Shown: in pieces, positions 26,074 to 34,950 of the stretch
How the letters are laid out: each line of letters starts with the position of its first letter
Position numbering within the stretch: position 1 is the stretch's first letter
NCBI GenBank assembly: GCA_903853805.1
Contig: CAINUN010000085.1
Coordinates: 62,001-126,000, forward strand
Origin: an uncultured Bacteroidota bacterium
GTDB lineage: Bacteria > Bacteroidota > Bacteroidia > Chitinophagales > Chitinophagaceae
DNA length: 64,000 bases
Direction of reading: 5' to 3'
Notes under the pieces: generated by a model
Seen by the model: only the letters and a program-made list of their open reading frames with translations
What the model was told of the DNA's origin: nothing
Database searches by the model: none
Position numbers and translations under genes: made by a program

Positions 26074-28677
26074 TTAAAACTCATTCCTTACCGCAACCAC
26101 ACCATCAAACACATCAATGAGCACAGGCTTGGATTTATCAATTTCTCCCGCAATTATTTTTTTGCTCAATAAATTGATGATGTCTTTTTGAATCACTCTT
26201 TTCAAAGGTCTTGCGCCAAACTGAGGATCAAATCCTTTTTCGGTAAGATAATCGAGCGCATAATCTGTAAAACGCAAATCCATGTTTTGCAACGCCAACT
26301 GTTTTTGCAATTGTTGTAATTGAATGCGAATGATGCTCTTAATTTCATCTTGCATCAAGGGCTGGAACATAATGATATCATCCACACGATTTAAAAACTC
26401 AGGACGAAGCGTTTGCCTCAACAATTCAATTACTTGAGTTTTGGTTGCTTCTACTACACGTTCAATATTCTTTCCTTTCAGGTCGGCAAAATTTTCTTGA
26501 ATAATGTGGCTACCCAAATTGGAAGTCATGATGATGATGGTGTTTTTGAAGTTCACCACCCTACCCTTATTGTCTGTCAATCTTCCATCATCAAGCACTT
26601 GCAACAAAACGTTGAAGGTATCAGGATGAGCTTTTTCAATTTCATCAAGTAGAATAACTGAATAAGGTTTTCTACGCACGGCTTCGGTCAATTGTCCGCC
26701 TTCATCATAACCCACATATCCTGGAGGGGCACCCACCAAACGACTGACGCTATGCTTCTCTTGATATTCGCTCATGTCAATGCGCGTCATCATGCTATCA
26801 TCGTCAAATAAAACTTCGGCAAGGGCTTTAGCCAACTCTGTTTTTCCAACACCTGTTGTTCCAAGAAAAATGAAAGAACCAATTGGTCGTTTAGGATCAT
26901 GCAACCCTGCACGGCTACGGCGAATGGCATCGGAAACAGCAATGATTGCTTCTTCTTGTCCAACAACTCTTTGATGTAATTCATCTTCGAGCTGTAGCAA
27001 TTTATCACGCTCGCTTTGCAACATTCTTTGAACAGGAATACCCGTTGCTTTGGCTACGTTTTCAGCAATATCTTCCGCATCTACTTCTTCTTTCAACAAA
27101 CGTTTATGATGTTGACTAATTTCTTGAAGTTGGTTATTTAGTTCAACAATTTTTTCTTCCTCCACTTTCATCTTACCATATCTTATCTCTGCAACTTTAC
27201 CATAATCACCTTCACGCTCTGCACGTTCTGCATCAATTTTCAATTGTTCAATAGCATTCTTTGATTGGTTGATTTTATCTACCAATTCTTTCTCGCTGAG
27301 CCATTTTGTTTTGAGCGTATCTCGTTCAACATTCAACACAGATATTTCCTGATTGAGTTGTTTGAGTTTCAATTCATCATTTTCTCTTTTGATAGCTTCT
27401 CTCTCGATTTCTAATTGACGAATTCTACGCTCTAGTTCATCCAATTCTTCGGGCATTGAATTTAGTTCGAGCTTCAATTTAGCAGCACTTTCGTCAATCA
27501 AGTCAATGGCTTTATCAGGAAGAAAACGGTCGGTGATATAACGGTGAGACAATTCAACCGCAGCAATAATAGCTTCGTCTTTTATTCTTACTTGATGATG
27601 ATGTTCATAACGCTCTTTCAAACCACGAAGGATAGAAATAGCATCGTCGATAGAAGGTTCATCCACAAATACTTTTTGAAAACGGCGTTCCAAAGCCTTG
27701 TCTTTCTCAAAATACTTTTGGTACTCGTTCAACGTTGTAGCACCAATTGCTCTGAGATCACCTCGAGCCAATGCAGGTTTTAAAATATTCGCGGCATCCA
27801 TTGCTCCTTCCATGGCACCTGCACCAATTAATGTATGAATTTCATCAATGAACATGATCACATCTCCATTGCTTTCAGTCACTTCCTTAATTACTGCTTT
27901 CAATCTTTCTTCAAACTCACCACGATATTTTGCACCTGCCATCAAAGAACCCATATCGAGGGCATAAATAATTTTAGACTTGAGATTATCGGGTACATCT
28001 CCATTGATAATTCTGTGTGCTAAACCTTCAACAATAGCTGTTTTACCAACACCAGGCTCGCCCACTAAAATCGGATTGTTTTTGGATCGGCGAGAAAGAA
28101 TATGAAGCGTTCTACGAATCTCCTCATCACGACCAATAACTGGATCGAGTTTGCCACTTTTTGCAAGCTCATTCAAGTTCTTTGCGTATCGTTGAAGCGA
28201 TTGAAACTGTTGATCAGTAGTTTGGCTATTTACAGAACTTCCTTTTCTCAATTCCTTGATTGCCGATACCAAACCTTTCTCCGTTAACCCGGCATCTTTC
28301 AATTGTTTAGCGGTTTCGTCATTTGCTTGCAATAATCCAATGAGCAAATGTTCGACAGTAACAAACTCATCGCCAAATTGTTTCATGGAAGCAACTGCTT
28401 TCATCATACAATTGTTCGTATCTCGGCTAATATTTTGTGCAGGTTCTCCTGTTTGAAGTTTGGGGATTCTTTCAATTTGTTCTTGAAGTTTCTTTTCAAC
28501 AAAAGCAATGTTGACATTATTCTTCTTCAACAAATACTGGATAGGACTGTCTTTATCATCCAACAATGCTTTGAGCAAATGTGGATTTTCGATAGAAGGG
28601 CTTTGGTTATTAAAGGCAACTTGTTGTGCTTGCTGTAATAACTCTTGGGCTTTGATAGTGAAATTGTTTAGGTTCAT
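26074..28677 (-). CDS. clpB: ATP-dependent chaperone ClpB
   Basis: Hsp100 disaggregase that works with DnaK to dissolve protein aggregates. The 867-residue length is normal. Clp N domain (~1-145), AAA1 with Walker A GEPGVGKT near residue 207 and Walker [12 protein letters not shown], the coiled-coil middle domain (~400-525), AAA2 with Walker A GTTGVGKT near 607 and the C-terminal D2-small domain. The middle domain separates ClpB from ClpC/ClpA. A possible promoter lies at 28722-28749. Confidence 0.97.
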   Translation of the reverse strand: MNLNNFTIKAQELLQQAQQVAFNNQSPSIENPHLLKALLDDKDSPIQYLLKKNNVNIAFVEKKLQEQIERIPKLQTGEPAQNISRDTNNCMMKAVASMKQFGDEFVTVEHLLIGLLQANDETAKQLKDAGLTEKGLVSAIKELRKGSSVNSQTTDQQFQSLQRYAKNLNELAKSGKLDPVIGRDEEIRRTLHILSRRSKNNPILVGEPGVGKTAIVEGLAHRIINGDVPDNLKSKIIYALDMGSLMAGAKYRGEFEERLKAVIKEVTESNGDVIMFIDEIHTLIGAGAMEGAMDAANILKPALARGDLRAIGATTLNEYQKYFEKDKALERRFQKVFVDEPSIDDAISILRGLKERYEHHHQVRIKDEAIIAAVELSHRYITDRFLPDKAIDLIDESAAKLKLELNSMPEELDELERRIRQLEIEREAIKRENDELKLKQLNQEISVLNVERDTLKTKWLSEKELVDKINQSKNAIEQLKIDAERAEREGDYGKVAEIRYGKMKVEEEKIVELNNQLQEISQHHKRLLKEEVDAEDIAENVAKATGIPVQRMLQSERDKLLQLEDELHQRVVGQEEAIIAVSDAIRRSRAGLHDPKRPIGSFIFLGTTGVGKTELAKALAEVLFDDDSMMTRIDMSEYQEKHSVSRLVGAPPGYVGYDEGGQLTEAVRRKPYSVILLDEIEKAHPDTFNVLLQVLDDGRLTDNKGRVVNFKNTIIIMTSNLGSHIIQENFADLKGKNIERVVEATKTQVIELLRQTLRPEFLNRVDDIIMFQPLMQDEIKSIIRIQLQQLQKQLALQNMDLRFTDYALDYLTEKGFDPQFGARPLKRVIQKDIINLLSKKIIAGEIDKSKPVLIDVFDGVVAVRNEF

Positions 28678-28721
28678 GATTTGGTATTTGTTCTTTAGAA
28701 ATGATTTCTAAAACAAGTGCC

Positions 28722-28749
28722 CAATTTTATAACCAACTCTAATTTTCAA
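28722..28749 (-). promoter_or_regulatory. Possible clpB promoter
   Basis: On the minus strand CTTGAAA (TTG at 28747-28749), a 17-nt spacer, then TAAAATTG at 28722-28729, which has one mismatch to TAnnTTTG. TATAAAAT overlaps the same spot. About 45 nt before the clpB start. Confidence 0.35.
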
Positions 28750-28956
28750 GCAATTTTGTCGGTTTTTATATTCAACAAATGACAAGTAGGCAAGCACACT
28801 TTTGAATACCTGAAATAATTTCAGGGGGAAGCATTTAATATAACAGAAACACAAACTTTTTCGAACTATGTAAGTGGTTGTTTTCCTATTTTAGTTATTA
28901 ATAAACACCTGAGTCGAAGATTTTTGATTTCTTTGTGTGTAAATTATTTTATCTCG

Positions 28957-30000
28957 ATGAAAAAGTGCCTGTTGTTGTTCTGCTGTTCTTTTGTTGCCAC
29001 CACTATTTTTTCTCAAAAGAAAAACTATGTAGTAAGTGCAATAGCTTTCTACAATTTCGAAAACCTATTTGATACAAAAGATGACCCAAAAAATTGGGGA
29101 GATGATGAGTTTCTTCCAAATGGACCATATCACTACACAAATGAAGTTTACAATCAAAAATTGCACAATCTAGCAACAGTCATTCAACAATTAGGAACAG
29201 AAATTACACCTGATGGTCCAGCAATTATTGGAACTGCTGAAATTGAAAACGATCAAGTACTTCAGGATCTAGTTGCTCAACCTGAGATAAAAAATCGCGA
29301 GTATAAATTCATACACTTCGATAGTCCAGATTCGAGAGGAATTGATGTTGCCATGCTGTATAACCCAAAATACTTTAGAGTACTAAATGCAAGAGCGCTT
29401 TTTGTTGATATTAAGGAAAGTGGCGAAAAAGGAGGCAAAACACGTGACGTGCTTTGGGTGAACGGAATTCTTTCGGGTGATACAGTGAATGTTTTTGTGA
29501 ATCACTGGCCTTCAAGGAGAGGTGGTGAAGCTGCAACAGCACCTTTAAGAGCTAAGGCTGCAGGTGTTTCAAAAAGAATAATTGATAGTTTAAATACGCT
29601 CAATCCAAACACAAGGGTCTTTCTTATGGGAGACTTGAATGATGACCCTACTGATCCAAGCATTTCTAAAGTATTAAAGGCTAAGGGAGATAAAAAAGAA
29701 GTAAATGCTAACGGACTTTTCAATCCATTTGTTTCTTTTTACAAGAACGGGATTGGTACACTTGGTTATAATGATAGTTGGAGTTTATTTGACCAAATCA
29801 TGTTATCAGGAAGTGTATTAAACAGCACTGATAACAATTGGCGATTTTACAAGGCAGAAGTGTTCAATAAAGAATTTTTAAAAAACAAGTTCGGTCAATA
29901 CAAGGGCTACCCCCATCGTTCTTTTGATGGTAACACTTGGATAAATGGATATAGTGACCACTTTCCAACGATTGTTTATTTAATCAAAGCAACCAATTAA
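28957..30000 (+). CDS. Secreted endonuclease/exonuclease/phosphatase family protein
   Basis: A 347-residue exported member of the DNase I-like fold. Start at ATG 28957 (MKKCLLLFCCSFVATTIFSQ signal peptide). Visible fold motifs: FYNFENLF near the N-terminus (metal-site Asn and Glu), GTAEIEND, VNHWPSRRGG (catalytic-loop His), LMGDLNDDP (Asp and Asn ligands), and the C-terminal SDHFP His motif. The substrate could be nucleic acid or a phosphoester; not determinable here. Its last 4 bases overlap the convergent oxidoreductase gene. Confidence 0.87.
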   Translation: MKKCLLLFCCSFVATTIFSQKKNYVVSAIAFYNFENLFDTKDDPKNWGDDEFLPNGPYHYTNEVYNQKLHNLATVIQQLGTEITPDGPAIIGTAEIENDQVLQDLVAQPEIKNREYKFIHFDSPDSRGIDVAMLYNPKYFRVLNARALFVDIKESGEKGGKTRDVLWVNGILSGDTVNVFVNHWPSRRGGEAATAPLRAKAAGVSKRIIDSLNTLNPNTRVFLMGDLNDDPTDPSISKVLKAKGDKKEVNANGLFNPFVSFYKNGIGTLGYNDSWSLFDQIMLSGSVLNSTDNNWRFYKAEVFNKEFLKNKFGQYKGYPHRSFDGNTWINGYSDHFPTIVYLIKATN

Positions 30001-30977
30001 TATCCAAAAGGATTTTCAGCAGTTGACTTAAATTCTGACCAGATTTCTGAAACTATTTCAGCAGCTGGTTTTATTTCGTTGATAAAAGCACTTGCTTGCC
30101 CGATTTCCAATTCCCCTTCACTAAGGTCTCCTTCAAACATTCCTCTTTTAGCTCTTGATTTTCCTAACAACTTTATCAATTCTTCATCATTTGCTCCATG
30201 TGCCTCAGCTTCAAGAACTTGATTGTAAAAATGGTTTTTGATAAGCCTTACAGGTGTCAGCTTTTTCAATGTTAATGAAGTGTCTCCTTCTTTTGCATGA
30301 ATAACAGACTCTTTAAATGAAGTATGTCCAGAAGCTTCTTTACTACAAACAAAACGACTTCCAATTTGAACGCCCTCCGCACCTAAGGACATCATAGAAT
30401 ACATAGCTCTTCCGGTTGCAATTCCTCCTGCTACAATCACAGGAATATTTACTGCAGCCCGAACATTAGGAATAAGACATAAAGATGTTGTCTCTTCCCT
30501 GCCATTATGCCCCCCAGCTTCAAAACCTTCTGCAACAATTGCGTCAACTCCAGCTTCTTGACATTTTATGGCAAACTTTGTACTTGCTATTACATGTACT
30601 ACAATAATTCCATGATCTTTTAGCTTTGGTGTCCAAGATTTTGGGTTACCAGCTGAAGTAAAAACTATGGGCACTTTTTCTTCGATAATTGTGTTGATGT
30701 GCTTGTCAATATCGGGGTAAAGCAAAGGTAAATTCACACCAAAAGGTTTGTCTGTAGCTTGTTTACACTTTTGAACATGCTCCCTTAATACATCAGGGTA
30801 CATACTACCCGCGCCTATCAAACCAAGACCTCCGGCATTACTAACAGCAGAAGCAAGTTTCCAACCTGAATTCCATATCATCCCTGCTTGAATAATTGGG
30901 TATTTTATTTTGAAAAGCTGCGTAATTCTATTCTCAAACAAATTCTTGTCTAGAGAAAATTTCCCCTGATAAATCAT
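29997..30977 (-). CDS. Nitronate monooxygenase / FabK-like flavoprotein
   Basis: A 326-residue FMN-binding TIM barrel of the 2-nitropropane dioxygenase family. It opens with YPIIQAGMIWNSG and has AVSNAGGLGLIGAG, the catalytic histidine His157 in EGFEAGGHNGRE, and phosphate-binding IVAGGIATGRAM and GAEGVQIGSRFV. Members are either nitronate monooxygenases or enoyl-ACP reductases (FabK). No fatty-acid genes are adjacent, so I keep the general name. The next gene on the strand starts 27 bases upstream of it in transcript order. Confidence 0.82.
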   Translation of the reverse strand: MIYQGKFSLDKNLFENRITQLFKIKYPIIQAGMIWNSGWKLASAVSNAGGLGLIGAGSMYPDVLREHVQKCKQATDKPFGVNLPLLYPDIDKHINTIIEEKVPIVFTSAGNPKSWTPKLKDHGIIVVHVIASTKFAIKCQEAGVDAIVAEGFEAGGHNGREETTSLCLIPNVRAAVNIPVIVAGGIATGRAMYSMMSLGAEGVQIGSRFVCSKEASGHTSFKESVIHAKEGDTSLTLKKLTPVRLIKNHFYNQVLEAEAHGANDEELIKLLGKSRAKRGMFEGDLSEGELEIGQASAFINEIKPAAEIVSEIWSEFKSTAENPFGY

Positions 30978-31004
30978 GAAATAAAATTGCTTATAGTGAT
31001 TAGT

Positions 31005-32006
31005 TTAGCCTAAATCAATTTCTGTGTTATCTCCAATGTTTAGGCTTTGACTCAACCCACGGATAAAGGCATCACTTCCTATAATAGAAGAATGCAAAAC
31101 GACCTCCTCCAGTTGAGCATAGGAACCAATTATTGAGTCTTTGATAATGCTTGCGTTAATAGTGCTGTGTTCGCCAATGCTAACATTAGGTCCAATAATT
31201 GAATTTGAAATTGTGCAGCCTTCAGCAATACTAACTGGTGGTATAATAACCGTGTTATTGTAGGAATGCTTATACTCTAATTTAGCTGTTTCGTGAAGCT
31301 GTTTTAAGAGTGTAGCATTGGTTGATAATAATGTTTCTTTTTTCCCACAATCAAACCAATTATTTACTCTAAATGCTTTTAAAGAAATTCCATTTTCAAT
31401 CATTTGCTGTAATGCATTAGTAAGATGGTATTCGCCTTGCTCTTCAAGATGGTTTATCAAATGACTATCCAAGGCTTCATACAATGCTTTAGCATTTTTG
31501 ATGTAATACACACCTACCATAGCCATATTTGATTTAGGAATCAAAGGCTTTTCTACCATGCGAACTACAGTATCATGTTCATTCAATTCGGCTACACCAA
31601 AACTTCTAGGATCATCTACTTTCCTTACGCCAATCAATGATGTTTTGCTTTGTAAAATTTCTTTTACATTATAATCACAAATGGTATCTCCAAGTACAAT
31701 CAATACTTCTTCAGTTTCTTCAACAGCGTCCTTTGTCAACCAAATTGCGTGTCCTGTTCCGCGTCTATCATTTTGTGTAACAAGAGAGTACGAAAGATTG
31801 GGATAAGTTTTTGCAATGTAGCGTTGAATCTTTTCGCCAAGATATCCAATCACAAATACAAACTCAGTAATGCCAGCATCCAATAATTGATCAATTATAA
31901 CACTCAAAATTGTTTTGCCAGCTAAAGGAATTAAAGCCTTTGGTTGTGTGTAAGTTAGCGGACGAAGGTTAGTACCAGCGCCGGCAACAGGGATAATAGC
32001 TTTCAC
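31005..32006 (-). CDS. Sugar-phosphate nucleotidyltransferase with left-handed beta-helix
   Basis: A 333-residue RmlA/GalU-like enzyme that joins a sugar 1-phosphate to an NTP. The N-terminal signature is IIPVAGAGTNLRPLTYTQPKALIPLAGK. The usual G-x-G-T-(R/K)-L has Asn13 at the R/K position. Other parts: VLGDTICDYN, EKP and VGVYYI, then a C-terminal hexapeptide left-handed beta-helix (residues ~245-320, ISNSIIGPNVSIGEHSTI). The start codon is GTG. Probably feeds polysaccharide or lipid glycosylation. Base and sugar specificity unknown. Confidence 0.82.
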   Translation of the reverse strand: MKAIIPVAGAGTNLRPLTYTQPKALIPLAGKTILSVIIDQLLDAGITEFVFVIGYLGEKIQRYIAKTYPNLSYSLVTQNDRRGTGHAIWLTKDAVEETEEVLIVLGDTICDYNVKEILQSKTSLIGVRKVDDPRSFGVAELNEHDTVVRMVEKPLIPKSNMAMVGVYYIKNAKALYEALDSHLINHLEEQGEYHLTNALQQMIENGISLKAFRVNNWFDCGKKETLLSTNATLLKQLHETAKLEYKHSYNNTVIIPPVSIAEGCTISNSIIGPNVSIGEHSTINASIIKDSIIGSYAQLEEVVLHSSIIGSDAFIRGLSQSLNIGDNTEIDLG

Positions 32007-32120
32007 TATTTGCGTTTTAGAAATTAGTTAACGTAGAAAGTTGAACTTCGTTGTGTGAAATTATGAAATCAGCGAAAACTCCTTTGTTGTTTTTTTGTAA
32101 AAATCATTTATAAAGAATAA

Positions 32121-32153
32121 AAAAGGGATTCAGTTTTTGCTGAACCCCCTTTT
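32121..32153 (-). terminator. Intrinsic terminator of the small secreted protein gene
   Basis: Imperfect stem AAAAGGG-ATTCAG with CTGAA-CCCCCTTTT around a 6-nt loop (small internal loop at 32128/32145-46), followed on the minus strand by a T-run. It lies 18 bases past the stop codon at 32172. Confidence 0.7.
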
Positions 32154-32171
32154 AAGATACTATACAAGTGA

Positions 32172-32588
32172 TTACATTGTTTTCAGATAAGCATCTAACT
32201 TTGAAAGAATAGCTTCTTTATTTTGAGTTAAATCCCCTAATAATGCCTTGATTTCACCATATAGTGCTTGCTCTTGGGTTACTTTTCTCTGAAGCGATGC
32301 TTTCTCGTCATCTTTACTAGATTTTGCCATTTTTTCGTTATTTACTGCCATTGCTTTATGCATTAGTTCAAAAATTTCCATGTACACTTTCATAGCAGCG
32401 TCTTTATTGTCTTTTTTCAAAAGCTCTTTGAATTCTGAAATCTTCTTTGTAAAAGCTCCTTTGATGTCTTCTTTTACAGCTGTTGTTTGTTGACTGGATG
32501 CAGGATTAGTTTTAGGAGTTGCAGTTTGGGCAATTGCATTGCCTGTGATTATTCCTAAGAAGGAAAAAGCTAAGAGTGTTTTTTTCAT
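32172..32588 (-). CDS. Small secreted helical protein, unknown function
   Basis: 138 residues with a clear signal peptide (MKKTLLAFSFLGIITGNAIAQ). The next ~20 residues are rich in Thr, Pro, Ser and Gln, and the rest is charged and helical (ISEFKELLKKDNKDAAMKVY, MHKAMAVNNEKMAKSSKDDEKA). I do not recognise a family. It is similar in style to the Spy-like protein at 25647 but lacks the LTxxQ motif. Its own terminator follows. Confidence 0.7.
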   Translation of the reverse strand: MKKTLLAFSFLGIITGNAIAQTATPKTNPASSQQTTAVKEDIKGAFTKKISEFKELLKKDNKDAAMKVYMEIFELMHKAMAVNNEKMAKSSKDDEKASLQRKVTQEQALYGEIKALLGDLTQNKEAILSKLDAYLKTM

Positions 32589-32670
32589 TGAAGTTGTTTT
32601 TGCTAAAAGTAAATAAATTCTGTGTCAAATGTTTAGTGTACTCTTATTTTAGGGTTTCTTTACGGCTTTC

Positions 32671-33369
32671 CTAAAACAATTCCTTTAACTCGCTCAGGCA
32701 ATTGATTTCATAAGTTGGTGTTCGATTGTGTTTTATTTTTAGAGGGTTGAAATATACTTGGTCCCACCCTGCATTATAAGCGCCAATCACATCTATCTCC
32801 AAGGCATCCCCAATCATTATACAATTGTCTGCATCAGCGCCTGTAGTTTCTAATGCATAATCAAATATAGCTCGGTGTGGCTTCATGCTATTGCTCTTTT
32901 CAGAAGTAATGACATAATCAAAGTAATTTTTGATGCCTGAATATTGCAGTTTCAACCATTGGGTAGTTTCAAAACCATTTGTAATGAGGTGTAAACTGTA
33001 TTTGCTCTTGCAATGTTCTAATATCTCAATGGTATAGGGCATTAAAGTCGTTTGAGTAGGTAATATTTCGAGGTATGCTGCACTCATTTCATATGAGAGT
33101 TGAGTATTTGCAATTTTAAAATCGAGTAATGTTAGCCAAATTCTTTTCCATCTCAATTCCTCTCTTTTAATAAAGCCATTTCTAAAACGCTCCCACATCT
33201 TATCGTTGTGAATTTTGTAAGTAGACAGGAACAATTGGAAATTTGGAACCCCTTTTTGTTCCAAATTATATTCTTCGAATAACTGCAACAAAGTGTTTTC
33301 AGAATTAGTTTCAAAATCCCAGAGTGTATGATCGAGATCAAAAAAAAGATGTTGGTACTTATTATTCAT
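32671..33369 (-). CDS. yjjG: HAD pyrimidine nucleotidase, YjjG type
   Basis: A 232-residue haloacid-dehalogenase phosphatase that removes phosphate from (often damaged) pyrimidine nucleotides. Motif I is FFDLDHTLWDF (nucleophile and general acid Asp), motif II LITNG, motif III lysine in SMKPHRAIF, motif IV IMIGDALEIDVIGAYNAGWD. The helical cap (residues ~15-95) is the C1 type. YjjG subfamily features (FDLDHTLWDFE, ITNGFxTTQ) are present. It stands alone between two terminators. Confidence 0.87.
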   Translation of the reverse strand: MNNKYQHLFFDLDHTLWDFETNSENTLLQLFEEYNLEQKGVPNFQLFLSTYKIHNDKMWERFRNGFIKREELRWKRIWLTLLDFKIANTQLSYEMSAAYLEILPTQTTLMPYTIEILEHCKSKYSLHLITNGFETTQWLKLQYSGIKNYFDYVITSEKSNSMKPHRAIFDYALETTGADADNCIMIGDALEIDVIGAYNAGWDQVYFNPLKIKHNRTPTYEINCLSELKELF

Positions 33370-33397
33370 TTGGGGTGGGTGAAATACTCAATAAAAA

Positions 33398-33428
33398 AGC
33401 CCGACAAACCCATTAGGCTTGTCAGGCT
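33398..33428 (-). terminator. Intrinsic terminator of the bamD-rpoZ unit
   Basis: 11 base pairs with two mismatches between 33398-33410 and 33416-33428, loop CATTA. A run of six T follows on the minus strand. It lies 18 bases past the rpoZ stop codon. Confidence 0.75.
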
Positions 33429-33446
33429 GGTTATTAAATTGATTAA

Positions 33447-33767
33447 TTACTTCTTACGGTAATATATTTTATCGTCAAAAAATTCATTAATAGATTGCAA
33501 TGAAGCGTTTGCCATACGCTCGTACATACGAGATATTTCAATCTGCTCTTTGTTTTCATGAATTTCCTCAAGGTTATCAGTATGTGTGCTGAATTCATCT
33601 AATTTTTTATGCAATTCTTCTTTTATTGCAACAGATATCTGATTTGCACGACGAGACATTACAACTATAGATTCATATAAATTGCCTGTTTTTTCTTTGA
33701 TAGCAATAACATCGCGGGTTTCAACCAACGGATTTACCGAAGCAAGAGATTTTTTATTGATGCTCAT
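33447..33767 (-). CDS. rpoZ: RNA polymerase omega subunit (Rpb6-type)
   Basis: A 106-residue omega subunit of the Bacteroidota Rpb6 type, which helps assemble and stabilise RNA polymerase. It contains the TGNLYESIVVMSRRANQIS core with the conserved RRA-Q-I arrangement, followed by a charged helix and a basic RKK end. Its start lies 14 bases inside the 3' end of bamD, so the two genes are translationally linked, an arrangement common in this phylum. Confidence 0.88.
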   Translation of the reverse strand: MSINKKSLASVNPLVETRDVIAIKEKTGNLYESIVVMSRRANQISVAIKEELHKKLDEFSTHTDNLEEIHENKEQIEISRMYERMANASLQSINEFFDDKIYYRKK

Positions 33768-34569
33768 TTCGCAGTTTTTTTAAGTAATTGTTTGCTTGTA
33801 AAAAGTATTTATCAGCTTCCTGATTGTATTTAGACTTAGAATAATTATCTTTAAATTCTTTGATTGCATCAATCGCATTCATAAAACGCTCTTCTTGCTT
33901 TTCAACAACACTCGCCTTAGCAAAGTAGTAATTGGCTTTTGCAATCATTAGTTGATAATAATCGCTATTTACTGACTCTGGATAGTTTTGAATAATTGTC
34001 TTATAAGCAATTGTAGCAGCCTTGTATTGGCTGATATCAAAATATAGTTTTGCTGCACTTGCTTCTTTTACTTCTAATTTCCTTCGCATTTCATCCATCA
34101 TAACATTCGATTCAACAATCTTCTTGGAATCGGGATGAGTGTTAATATAGGATTGTAATGCTTCCATTGCCTTTATGGTATTAGTTTGTTCTAAACTTGC
34201 CTTAGGTGCCATTTTATATAAACATACAGCGTGCATAAACTCTGCTTCATCTGCATCTTTACTTCCAGGGAAATAATCAACGAAGTTTTTAAAATGGTAG
34301 GAGGCTGAAGTATAGTCTTTCAAGAAGTAAGATGAATAAGAGTACTTGAAATAAAGTGGCTCAAAATTCTTTGTTCCTCTCATAACGGGGAGAAGTCCTT
34401 CATACAAAACATTAGCTTTTGCAAATTGCTTCTTTTCGAAGTACTGGTTTGCTTTAGTAAATTTAAAGTTTACGTCATCACTTTTCAGCACCTTTTCATA
34501 ATCATTACAGGAACCAAAAACGGAGACAATAATACTCAAAAACAAAATGTAGATACTTCTTTGAAGCAT
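33754..34569 (-). CDS. bamD: Outer membrane protein assembly factor BamD
   Basis: A 271-residue lipoprotein of the BAM complex, which inserts beta-barrel proteins into the outer membrane. The signal peptide ends in VFGSC, putting the lipidated Cys at residue 21. TPR-like helical repeats follow (ANQYFEKKQFAKANVLYEGLLP, YTSASYHFKNFVDYFPGSKDADEAEFMHAVCLY). The start is ATG 34569; the frame also opens with a TTG at 34581, but that lies in the predicted -7 box. Overlaps rpoZ by 14 bases. Confidence 0.9.
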   Translation of the reverse strand: MLQRSIYILFLSIIVSVFGSCNDYEKVLKSDDVNFKFTKANQYFEKKQFAKANVLYEGLLPVMRGTKNFEPLYFKYSYSSYFLKDYTSASYHFKNFVDYFPGSKDADEAEFMHAVCLYKMAPKASLEQTNTIKAMEALQSYINTHPDSKKIVESNVMMDEMRRKLEVKEASAAKLYFDISQYKAATIAYKTIIQNYPESVNSDYYQLMIAKANYYFAKASVVEKQEERFMNAIDAIKEFKDNYSKSKYNQEADKYFLQANNYLKKLRNEHQ

Positions 34570-34578
34570 AAAGGGTTG

Positions 34579-34610
34579 CAAAAGTAGCTAAATTATCAGT
34601 AAGGAAGCAA
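34579..34610 (-). promoter_or_regulatory. Promoter of the bamD-rpoZ unit
   Basis: On the minus strand: TTG at 34608-34610, a 21-nt spacer, TACTTTTG at 34579-34586 (exact TAnnTTTG). The -7 box ends 9 nt before the bamD ATG, so the transcript would be nearly leaderless. Confidence 0.5.
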
Positions 34611-34819
34611 TTCAATTAATTTTTGAAAGAAAAATTCTGTTAAATGATATGGAACTTGATAAATAAAAAATATTTTCTCTTTACAAACGTGATAATAAAT
34701 ATCAAATATCAATTCAAAAACAAAATTCAAAATCAAGACAGTCAATGACTTGACAGCTTTTCCACAACAATCCACATTTTATTAACATGGCATTTTGGAT
34801 ATTAGCCGATTATCCAATC

Positions 34820-34844
34820 TAAATCCTTTACAGTAAAGGATTTA
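34820..34844. repeat. 25-nt perfect palindrome
   Basis: TAAATCCTTTAC, one central A, then GTAAAGGATTTA: 12-bp perfect arms around a single base. Flanking AATCT (34816-34820) and AGATT copies extend the symmetry loosely. No T-tail follows, so it looks more like a protein-binding site than a terminator. Confidence 0.75.
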
Positions 34845-34896
34845 AGCAGATTAGATTTTTGTGGATAAATATATTGAGTCGAAATAGTGTTAGGAA

Positions 34897-34932
34897 GTGG
34901 GAAAAAGTGTTTTTTTGTGGGGAAATGTGAAA
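34897..34932 (+). promoter_or_regulatory. MraZ operator-like boxes upstream of mraZ
   Basis: Four GTG-initiated hexamers at exact 10-bp spacing: GTGGGA (34897), GTGTTT (34907), GTGGGG (34917), GTGAAA (34927). The first and third fit the GTGGG(A/G) boxes that MraZ binds as direct repeats in other bacteria; the others are half-matches. They end 18 bases before the mraZ start, as expected for autorepression of the dcw operon. Confidence 0.6.
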
Positions 34933-34950
34933 TAATCTGAAAATTCAGTC

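Larger units (their letters stand above)
34620..34950. other. Candidate replication origin (oriC-like region)
   Basis: Gene-free block between divergent bamD and mraZ. It has a very AT-rich stretch (34620-34740), TTTTCCACA at 34758-34766 (fits TTWTNCACA), and an exact DnaA box TTATCCACA on the minus strand at 34860-34868. Looser relatives occur at 34768, 34810 and 34918. A 25-nt palindrome lies between them. Genes left of it lie mostly on the minus strand and the dcw cluster on the right on the plus strand. Suggestive only. Confidence 0.3.
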
